From positions 1,887,001-1,951,000 of the forward strand of contig AP019702.1 in NCBI GenBank assembly GCA_006739055.1: DNA of 64,000 nucleotides. The letters run 5' to 3'. A program made the position numbers and the translations under genes. The notes under the pieces are model-generated. The model searched no databases. It was not told where the DNA came from and saw only the letters and a list, made by a program, of their open reading frames with translations. Of this stretch, positions 1 through 6,518 are shown piece after piece (the first letter of the stretch is position 1; each line of letters begins with the position of its first letter). The stretch comes from Allostella vacuolata (GTDB lineage: Bacteria; Pseudomonadota; Alphaproteobacteria; ATCC43930; Allostellaceae).

Positions 1-957
1 GGTCCTGGCATAGGCGAGCGCGTGCAGGTAGCCGGTATAGCCCAGCATCGCCGCACCCAGGCCGACGCCGATGCGGGCCTCGTTCATCATCTGGAACATC
101 TGGGCGAGGCCGCGGCCGGGCTGCCCCACCAGTTCGGCGACGCAGGCACCGTTCTCGCCGAAGTTCAGCATGGTCGAGGTGGTGCCGCGCCAGCCCATCT
201 TGTGGATCAGCCCGGCCAGGGCCACGTCGTTGCGGGCCCCGGGCGCGCCGTCGTCGCCGAGCGCGTATTTCGACACCAGCATCAGCGACAGGCCCTTGGG
301 CCCGGGCGGCGCGCCGGCGATGCGGCACAGCACGAGATGGACGATGTTCTCGGCCAGCTCGTGGTCGCCGCCGGAGATGAAGATCTTCGACCCCTTCAGC
401 CGCCACGAGCCGTCCGGGGCCGGGGTCGCCGTGGTGCGCACGTCGCCCAGCGACGAGCCGGCCTGCGGCTCGGTCAGGGCCATGGTGCCGAAGAAGCGGC
501 CGGCGCGCATGGCGGGCAGGTAGCGGCGCTTCTGGTCGTCGCTGCCGAAGGTGGCGATCAGGTTGGCGGCCGCGATCGTCAGCAGGGGATAGGACGCGGT
601 CGCGATGTTGGCCGCGTCGAACAGCCCGAAGCAGGCCTGGGCCACCAGGTGGGGCAGGGCCATCCCGCCGTCATCGAGCGGGGCCTCCATGGCGAAGAAG
701 CCGGCCGCGGCGAAGGCATCGAGTGCCGCCTTCGCCTCCGGCACGATCGCCACCCGGCCGTTCTCCAGCCGCGGCTCTTCCAGGTCGGCCTTGCGGTTGT
801 GCGGGGCGAAATGGCGCCCGGCGATCGCCGTCGCGGTGTCGAGCGCGGCCGCGAACGTCTCCGGCCCATGGTCGGCGAAGGCCGGCCGCTCCGCCAGCCG
901 CCCGGCCTCCAGCCACTCGAAGAGCAGGAAGTCGAGGTCGCGGCGGCGGACCAGCAT
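1..957 (-). CDS. acyl-CoA dehydrogenase (3' end beyond the window)
   Basis: FAD-dependent acyl-CoA dehydrogenase that would introduce the alpha-beta double bond into an acyl-CoA thioester; cytoplasmic. The visible 319 residues start MLVRRRDLDFLLFEWLEAG and include the substrate/FAD motif MALTEPQAGSSLGDVRT and the beta-domain strand KGSKIFISGGDHELAENI. That pattern is typical of the longer DmdC-like acyl-CoA dehydrogenases, which run to about 590 residues, so roughly half the protein is missing off the left edge. The start lies 11 bp after the stop of the preceding dehydrogenase gene, so the three are probably one transcript. The substrate is unknown. Family call is firm; the DmdC-like subgroup is inference. 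Confidence 0.88.
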   Translation of the reverse strand, partial: MLVRRRDLDFLLFEWLEAGRLAERPAFADHGPETFAAALDTATAIAGRHFAPHNRKADLEEPRLENGRVAIVPEAKAALDAFAAAGFFAMEAPLDDGGMALPHLVAQACFGLFDAANIATASYPLLTIAAANLIATFGSDDQKRRYLPAMRAGRFFGTMALTEPQAGSSLGDVRTTATPAPDGSWRLKGSKIFISGGDHELAENIVHLVLCRIAGAPPGPKGLSLMLVSKYALGDDGAPGARNDVALAGLIHKMGWRGTTSTMLNFGENGACVAELVGQPGRGLAQMFQMMNEARIGVGLGAAMLGYTGYLHALAYART

Positions 958-968
958 GGACAAGGCGG

Positions 969-2081
969 TCAGGCGGCCTGGAAGCGCGCCAGGTGGTGGT
1001 CGCCGTCGCCGAAGGTCTGCTCGATCGCGGTCAACCGCTTGAAGTAGTGGCCGATCTGCATCTCCTCGGTCATGCCCATGCCGCCATGCAGCTGGACGGC
1101 GCTCTGCCCGACGATGCGGCCGCTCTTGCCGATCTGCACCTTGGCGGCGGACACCGCGCGGCGGCGCTGGGCGGCATCGGCGTCGTCGCAATGCACGGCG
1201 GCCACGATCGCCAGCGAGCGCGACTGCTCGAGCTCGATGAACATGTCGACCAGCGCGTGCTGCAGGGCCTGGAAGTTGCCGATCCTGGTGCCGAACTGCT
1301 CGCGGGTGTTGAGGTAGTCCCGGGTGCCGTCGACGGCGGCCTGCATGCAGCCGACCGCCTCGGCGCAGACGGCCGCGGTCGCGATGTCGACCGCATGCTC
1401 GATCGCCGGCAGGGCGCCGCCGTCGGGGCCCAGCAGCGCGTCGCCGCCGACCCGGACCCCCTTCAGCATCACCTCGGCGGCGCGCGCCCCGTCGATGGTG
1501 GCGTAGGGGCGCAGCGACAGCCCTTCGGCCGCGGCATCGACCAGGAACAGCGAGATCCCGGCCGGCGTCCGGGCCGAGACGATGAAGTCGGTGGCGGACG
1601 GCGCGCCGAAGACGACGCTCTTGGTGCCGTCCAGCACGAAGCCGTCGCCGGCGGGGGTGGCGTTGGCCTCGACATGGCCCAGGTCGTGGCGCGCCCGGCG
1701 CTCGCCATGGGCGAAGGCCAGGCGCCGCTTGCCGCCGATGATCCCGGGCAGCAGGGCCGCGCGCTGGGCCGGGCTGGCGGCCAGCTTGAGCAGGCTGCCG
1801 CACAGGACCACGGTCGGCAGGAACGGCTCGACCACCAGGCCCTTCCCGAAGGCCTCCATCACCACCATCGTGTCGACCCCGTCGCCGCCGATGCCGCCCT
1901 CCTCCTCGGCGAAGGGCAGGCCGAGCAGGCCCAGCTCGGCGAACGTCCGCCAATGGTCGGGGCTGTAGCCGGCCTCGGAGGCGACGATGCGCCGCCGGGC
2001 GTCGAAGCCGTATTCGTCCTGCACGAAGCGCTCGATGGAATCGCGGAGAAGCTGCTGCTGCTCGTTCAGTCCGAAGTCCAT
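969..2081 (-). CDS. acyl-CoA dehydrogenase, small subunit of a heteromeric pair (PimD-like)
   Basis: A 370-residue acyl-CoA dehydrogenase beginning MDFGLNEQQQLLRDSIERFV, with the C-terminal helical-domain motif LHGGMGMTEEMQIGHYFKR. The sequence resembles the small subunit of pimeloyl-CoA-type dehydrogenases, which act as heteromers with a larger partner. The partner is probably the gene ending 3 bp upstream (2085-3281). The role would be alpha-beta oxidation of an acyl-CoA during beta-oxidation of a dicarboxylic, cyclic or branched acid. The adjacency and near-zero spacing support a complex; the exact substrate cannot be read from the sequence. Confidence 0.87.
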   Translation of the reverse strand: MDFGLNEQQQLLRDSIERFVQDEYGFDARRRIVASEAGYSPDHWRTFAELGLLGLPFAEEEGGIGGDGVDTMVVMEAFGKGLVVEPFLPTVVLCGSLLKLAASPAQRAALLPGIIGGKRRLAFAHGERRARHDLGHVEANATPAGDGFVLDGTKSVVFGAPSATDFIVSARTPAGISLFLVDAAAEGLSLRPYATIDGARAAEVMLKGVRVGGDALLGPDGGALPAIEHAVDIATAAVCAEAVGCMQAAVDGTRDYLNTREQFGTRIGNFQALQHALVDMFIELEQSRSLAIVAAVHCDDADAAQRRRAVSAAKVQIGKSGRIVGQSAVQLHGGMGMTEEMQIGHYFKRLTAIEQTFGDGDHHLARFQAA

Positions 2082-2084
2082 GGA

Positions 2085-3281
2085 TCAGGCCCTGAGAAGG
2101 ATCTTGGAGACGATGTTCTTCTGGATCTCGTTCGACCCGCCATAGATCGAGGTCTTGCGCCAGTTGAGGTAGTGCGGCGCGAACGCGGCCGCGCCCTCGG
2201 GGCCGAGCGATTCGACGTTGGAGCCGCCCTCCAGCGCCTCGGGCAGGAACGGGATCGCGTAGGGGCCGGCCGCCTCGACGAACAGCTCGGTGATCGCCTG
2301 CTGGATCTCGGTGCCGCGGACCTTGAGGATGGACGGCTCGGGACCCGGCACGTTGCCCTTGGTCTCGTTCGCCAGCGCCCGGAGGTTGGTGTATTCGAGC
2401 GCCATCAGCTCGACCTCGATGCGGGCGATCTTGTCGCGGAAGGGGCCGTGCTCCAGCAGCGGCTTGCCGCCGATCGTCTCCTCGGCCGCGACCCGCCGCA
2501 GCTTGTCGAGCATCTTCTTGGAATAGGCGATGCCGGCGATGCCCGACCGCTCATGGCCGAGCAGGTACTTGGCGCAGGTCCAGCCCTTGTTCTCCTCGCC
2601 GACCAGGTTCTCGACCGGCACCTCGACCGCGTCCAGGAAGACGTCGTTGATCTCGGTCGAGCCGTCGATGGTGCGGATCGGGCGCACGGTCACGCCCTTG
2701 CTGCGCATGTCCATCAGCAGGAAGGAGATGCCCTCCTGCTTCTTCGCCGCCGGGTCGGTGCGGACCAGGACGAACATCCAGTCGGCATACTGGGCGAGCG
2801 TGGTCCAGGTCTTCTGGCCGGTGACGACATAATGGTCGCCGCGGCGCTCGGCCCGGGTCTTCAGGCCGGCCAGGTCGGAGCCGGCGCCCGGCTCCGAATA
2901 GCCCTGGCACCACCATTCCTCGCTCGACAGGATCTTCGGCAGGAAGCGCTGCTTCTGCGCCTCGCTGCCGAACCGCAGCAGGACCGGGGCCAGCATCTTC
3001 AGCCCGAAGGGCATGATGCGCGGGCAGTTCCCGAAGTTCAGCTCCTCGTCGAAGATGTGCTTCTCGACCGGCGACCAGTCGCAGCCGCCCCATTCCCGCG
3101 GCCAGTGCGGCGCCAGCCAGCCGCGGCCGGCCAGGATCTTCTGCCAGGTGACGTAGTCGTCCTTGGACAGATGTTGCTGGGCTGCGACCTTGTCGCGGAT
3201 ATGGCCCGGCAGGTTCTCGCGGACGAAGGTCCGGACCTCGTCGCGGAACGCGAGATCCTCGGCGCTGTAACGCAGATCCAT
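2085..3281 (-). CDS. acyl-CoA dehydrogenase, large subunit (PimC-like)
   Basis: A 398-residue acyl-CoA dehydrogenase starting MDLRYSAEDLAFRDEVRTF, preceded by a good Shine-Dalgarno (GGGAGGG). It has the family motif QGYSEPGAGSDLAGL in the middle domain and the C-terminal FAD-contact motif YGGSNEIQKNI. Length and motifs match the large subunit of pimeloyl-CoA-like dehydrogenases. It is the first gene of a three-dehydrogenase run on the minus strand (3281 down to 1), with 3-bp and 11-bp gaps. It likely forms an alpha2beta2 enzyme with the product of 969-2081. Substrate unassigned. Confidence 0.9.
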   Translation of the reverse strand: MDLRYSAEDLAFRDEVRTFVRENLPGHIRDKVAAQQHLSKDDYVTWQKILAGRGWLAPHWPREWGGCDWSPVEKHIFDEELNFGNCPRIMPFGLKMLAPVLLRFGSEAQKQRFLPKILSSEEWWCQGYSEPGAGSDLAGLKTRAERRGDHYVVTGQKTWTTLAQYADWMFVLVRTDPAAKKQEGISFLLMDMRSKGVTVRPIRTIDGSTEINDVFLDAVEVPVENLVGEENKGWTCAKYLLGHERSGIAGIAYSKKMLDKLRRVAAEETIGGKPLLEHGPFRDKIARIEVELMALEYTNLRALANETKGNVPGPEPSILKVRGTEIQQAITELFVEAAGPYAIPFLPEALEGGSNVESLGPEGAAAFAPHYLNWRKTSIYGGSNEIQKNIVSKILLRA

Positions 3282-3326
3282 GGGCGCCCTCCCGATGCGG
3301 CGGCGGTCTTGGTTGTCGGCCGGAAG

Positions 3327-4349
3327 CTAGAGGGGCGTCGGCGGGTTGGCAAGCCGGCCCGCGGCCCGGTGGCGCGCCAGCCAGTCGGCCACCAGGGCGG
3401 CCACCGCATCCCCGTTGCGGTCCATCATCGGCAGGTGGGAGTTGCCGTGGATTCCCATCGCCGGCAGGTCGAGCACGTCGACCTGGCCGCCGGCCGCCCG
3501 CAGGGCCTGGGCGTAGCGCTCGAACGCCGCCCGGTATTCCCGCCAGAGCCGATGGGCGGCGAAAAAGTCGCCCCATACCGCCAGGTGCGGCACCCGCGCG
3601 GCGGCGGAAAGGTCGACCGTGGCCGGGTCCGGCGCGCCCGACGGCTCCAGCAGGACCAGGCGCGCGATCCGGCCCGGCCCGCCGCGGGCGGCGCCGAGCG
3701 CGAAGCCGCAGCCCTGGCTGTGGGCGATGACGTCGGCCGGGCCGAGCCGGTCGAGCAGCGCGTCGTAGGCGGCGATGGTGGCCGCCTCGTTGCCCGGCCA
3801 GCGCGGCACCACCTGCCGGGCGAGCCCGTCGAAGGCCGCGACCGGGAACTGCTGGCCCGCGAACGGGCGCCGGTCGGCGAAGCCGGCGGCGGGGCCGATG
3901 CGGAACGTCTCCCACATCTCCTGCAGGGGGCGCAGAACCGGCTCACCCGGCATCACGCCGGGATAGGGGAACCAGGCGGCCCGGCCGCGCTCGGCGGCGT
4001 CGCAGACATAGACGTCGTGGCCGGCGCGCAGGAAGAAATCCTGCCAGCCGGGCCGGCCGTCGGGGGTGTCCTCCCAGGTGACGCCGGTCATGCCGCCGCC
4101 GTGCCACAGCAGCAGGGGCAGCGGCGCGCGCGGCCGGGCCAGGCGGACATACTGGACGTACATCTGCCCCACGACATAGTCGCCGTTGGGGTCGAACGGC
4201 CGGGCCGGGCCGCCCGGGGCGAACACCGCTATCCGGGTCGGCGCGCCGGCGACGCGATACGCCCGGCCGCCGACATGGAAGCCGCCGATGGCGGCGATCG
4301 AAAGGGGATCGGTGCTGGGAACGGCCGCGGGCCCGGATGCGCTATTCAT
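3327..4349 (-). CDS. alpha/beta hydrolase
   Basis: A 340-residue alpha/beta hydrolase-fold protein. Visible elements are an oxyanion loop LLWHGGGMTGVTWEDTPDG, the nucleophile elbow AHSQGCG with Ser211, and a late GIHGNSHLPMMDRNGDAV segment supplying the His. No signal peptide is apparent, so it is probably a cytoplasmic esterase or carboxylic-ester hydrolase. The frame stays open upstream to about 4850, but those residues are antisense to the SDR gene; the ATG at 4349 (MNSASGPAAVPS) is the sensible start. It lies 45 bp after the acyl-CoA dehydrogenase start on the same strand, and is divergent from the SDR at 4396. Substrate unknown. Confidence 0.82.
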   Translation of the reverse strand: MNSASGPAAVPSTDPLSIAAIGGFHVGGRAYRVAGAPTRIAVFAPGGPARPFDPNGDYVVGQMYVQYVRLARPRAPLPLLLWHGGGMTGVTWEDTPDGRPGWQDFFLRAGHDVYVCDAAERGRAAWFPYPGVMPGEPVLRPLQEMWETFRIGPAAGFADRRPFAGQQFPVAAFDGLARQVVPRWPGNEAATIAAYDALLDRLGPADVIAHSQGCGFALGAARGGPGRIARLVLLEPSGAPDPATVDLSAAARVPHLAVWGDFFAAHRLWREYRAAFERYAQALRAAGGQVDVLDLPAMGIHGNSHLPMMDRNGDAVAALVADWLARHRAAGRLANPPTPL

Positions 4350-4395
4350 CGCGGCCAGTATAGTGGGTCCGACGCGCGCATCGGGGGGAAAGCAC

Positions 4396-5160
4396 ATGTT
4401 CGACCTGGCCGGAAAGGTGGCGATCGTCACGGGCTCCAGCCGCGGCATCGGCCGCGCGGCGGTGGAGGCGCTGGCCCGGGCCGGGGCCAGGGTGGTGGTG
4501 TCGAGCCGCAAGATCGACGCGATCGAGCCGGTGGCGGCCGCGATCCGGGCGGCGGGTGGCGAGGCCGTGGCCATCCCCTGCAACGTCGGGCGCGAGGAGC
4601 AGCTGAAGGAGTTGGTGGAGGAGACGCGGCGGCGCCTAGGGCCCATCGACATCCTGGTCGGCAACGCCGCGGTCAACCCGTATTTCGGCTCGCTCGACCA
4701 GCTGCCGCGCGAGCCGTTCGACAAGATCATGGGCACCAACGTCTGGAGCAACCTGGCGCTGGCCCGCCTGGTGATGCCCGACATGGCGGCGCGGCGCGAC
4801 GGCGCGATCATCATCGTCTCCAGCATCGCCGGGCTGAAGGGCACCAGCACGCTGGGCGCCTATGCGATCTCCAAGGCGGCCGACTTCCAGCTCGCCCGCA
4901 ACCTCGCGGTCGAGTGGGGGCGGCACAACATCCGGGTCAACTGCATCGCCCCGGGCCTGGTGCGCACCGACTTCGCCCGCGCTCTGTGGGAGGACGAGGC
5001 GATGCTGGCCGGCAACCTCCGGCAATGCCCGCTCGGCCGCATCGGCGAGGTCGAGGACATCGCCGGCGCGGTGGTGTTCCTGGCCTCGCCGTCGGCGCGC
5101 TTCATGACCGGCCAGGTGATGGTGATCGACGGCGGCGTGACCATCGGCCAGACGAACTGA
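4396..5160 (+). CDS. SDR family NAD(P)-dependent oxidoreductase
   Basis: Classical short-chain dehydrogenase of 254 residues. It has the cofactor-binding TGSSRGIG near the N-terminus, the NAA motif (VGNAAVNPYF), the catalytic Ser in IIIVSSIAG and the YAISK catalytic Tyr-Lys pair. It ends FMTGQVMVIDGGVTIGQTN. The start at 4396 has a purine-rich Shine-Dalgarno (GGGGGGAAA). The overall pattern (LAGKVAIVTGSSRGIG, later NCIAPGLVRTDFA) matches cytoplasmic dehydrogenases of fatty-acyl or sugar substrates. Its last 15 bases are the first unit of a tandem repeat that runs into the next gene. Substrate unknown. Confidence 0.92.
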   Translation: MFDLAGKVAIVTGSSRGIGRAAVEALARAGARVVVSSRKIDAIEPVAAAIRAAGGEAVAIPCNVGREEQLKELVEETRRRLGPIDILVGNAAVNPYFGSLDQLPREPFDKIMGTNVWSNLALARLVMPDMAARRDGAIIIVSSIAGLKGTSTLGAYAISKAADFQLARNLAVEWGRHNIRVNCIAPGLVRTDFARALWEDEAMLAGNLRQCPLGRIGEVEDIAGAVVFLASPSARFMTGQVMVIDGGVTIGQTN

Positions 5161-5205
5161 GGCCAGACCAACTGAGGCCAGACCAACTGAAGCGAGACCA
5201 ACGGA
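5146..5205 (+). repeat. 15-bp tandem repeat carrying repeated in-frame stop codons
   Basis: Unit GGCCAGACCAACTGA. Copies lie at 5146-5160 (one mismatch, and containing the SDR stop), 5161-5175 and 5176-5190 (identical to each other), with a degenerate fourth unit at 5191-5205 that runs into the ATG of the next gene. The unit length is a multiple of three, so each copy re-encodes GQTN followed by TGA in the SDR frame. It forms the whole spacer between the two genes. Confidence 0.93.
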
Positions 5206-6494
5206 TGGCCGCGCCCGGATCCTTCGACACGCTGCTGGCGCTCGCGGTCTCGCTCGGCGTCGGGCTGCTGATCGGGCTGGAGCGCGGCTGGGCCCATCGC
5301 GACGAGGGCGGCCGAGTGGCGGGCTGGCGGACCTTCGGTCTGACCGGCCTGCTGGGCGGTGTGCTGTCGGTGGCGGCCGGCTTCGCCGGCGCGCTGCTGC
5401 TGCCGGCCGGGCTGGCGGCGGTGACCCTCTTCTTCGGGCTCGGCTACTGGCGCGAGGCACGGCCGCGGGAGGGGCTCGGCATCACCACCGAGGTGGCGGC
5501 GATGGTCACCTTCGGCCTCGGCGCGCTGGCCGGCCACGGCGAGTTGGCGGTGGCCTCCTCGGCCGCGATCGTCATGGCCATGATCCTGGGCTTCAAGCCC
5601 GAGATGCATGGCCTGCTGCAGCGCATCGAGCGCCGCGAGCTGATGGCGACCCTGCGGCTGCTGCTGATCTCGGTCGTGTTCCTGTCGCTGCTGCCCGACC
5701 GCGGCTTCGGCCCGTGGGAGGCGATCAACCCCTACAGGATCTGGCGCATGGTCGTGGTCATCGCCGCGATCGGCTATGCCGGTTATTTCGCCATCCGGCT
5801 GATCGGGCCGGCGGCTGGCCTTGCCGCGACGGCGCTGCTGGGGGCGCTCGTCTCCTCGACCGCGGTCACCATCGGCCTGGCGCGCCGGGCCGTGCGCGAA
5901 CCGGACGCGCGGCCGATCCTGGCCGCCGGGATCGGGCTCGCCTCGACCGTCATGCTGGTGCGCATCGTGCTCGTGGTCGGGATCGTGGCGCCGGCGCTGC
6001 TCGGCCCGCTCGCGGTGGCGCTCGTGCCGGCCGCGCTCGCCGGGGCTGCGGTCGCGGCGATGCAGCTGCGCTGGGCGGCTGCCGCCGGCCCGCCGGAAGC
6101 GCCCGAGCGCGGCGACCCGCTGGACCTGGGCGGGGCCGTGGCCCTGGGCGCTCTCTTCGCCGCGGCCGCCTTCCTCGTCCAGGCGGTGCGCAACCTGGTC
6201 GGCGAGGCCGGGCTCTATCCGCTTGCGGCCCTGTCGGGCCTGTTCGACGTGGACGCCATCTCGCTGTCGCTGGCCGGCAGCGTCGCCGGCGGCTCGGTCG
6301 GCGGCGATGTCGCCGCCGCGGCGATCCTGCTCGCGGTGCTGGTGAACACGCTGGTGAAGCCGGCGATGGCGGGCGCGATCGGCGGCAGCGGCCTGGCCCT
6401 GCGCCTGGCGCCGTCGATCGGCGCGTCGGTGGCCGCGGGCGCGGCCGGCTGGCTGGTCGGTGTGGAGTGGCTGACGGCGGCCATCGGACGGTGA
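5205..6494 (+). CDS. MgtC/DUF4010 family membrane protein
   Basis: A 429-residue polytopic inner-membrane protein. The N-terminus (LALAVSLGVGLLIGLERGW) is the MgtC/SapB signature and the C-terminal half, with AALSGLFDVDAISLSLAG, is typical of DUF4010. About a dozen hydrophobic segments are visible. The family's role is not established; MgtC domains are linked to magnesium limitation and acid tolerance, and DUF4010 proteins are presumed transporters. The start at 5205 lies immediately after the tandem repeat and has little Shine-Dalgarno, so translation may depend on the upstream SDR. The gene ends 24 bp from the convergent STAND regulator. Confidence 0.87.
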   Translation: MAAPGSFDTLLALAVSLGVGLLIGLERGWAHRDEGGRVAGWRTFGLTGLLGGVLSVAAGFAGALLLPAGLAAVTLFFGLGYWREARPREGLGITTEVAAMVTFGLGALAGHGELAVASSAAIVMAMILGFKPEMHGLLQRIERRELMATLRLLLISVVFLSLLPDRGFGPWEAINPYRIWRMVVVIAAIGYAGYFAIRLIGPAAGLAATALLGALVSSTAVTIGLARRAVREPDARPILAAGIGLASTVMLVRIVLVVGIVAPALLGPLAVALVPAALAGAAVAAMQLRWAAAAGPPEAPERGDPLDLGGAVALGALFAAAAFLVQAVRNLVGEAGLYPLAALSGLFDVDAISLSLAGSVAGGSVGGDVAAAAILLAVLVNTLVKPAMAGAIGGSGLALRLAPSIGASVAAGAAGWLVGVEWLTAAIGR

Positions 6495-6518
6495 CCGCCG
6501 TTCCCCGCCGGCATCGGT

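Noticed and set aside
723-6494. A 1,900-codon plus-strand open frame spanning several genes
   Set aside because: Its first two-thirds are antisense to three minus-strand genes with clear domains and its translation there is Ala/Arg/Gly-rich low complexity. Only the last part, from 5205, is a real gene.
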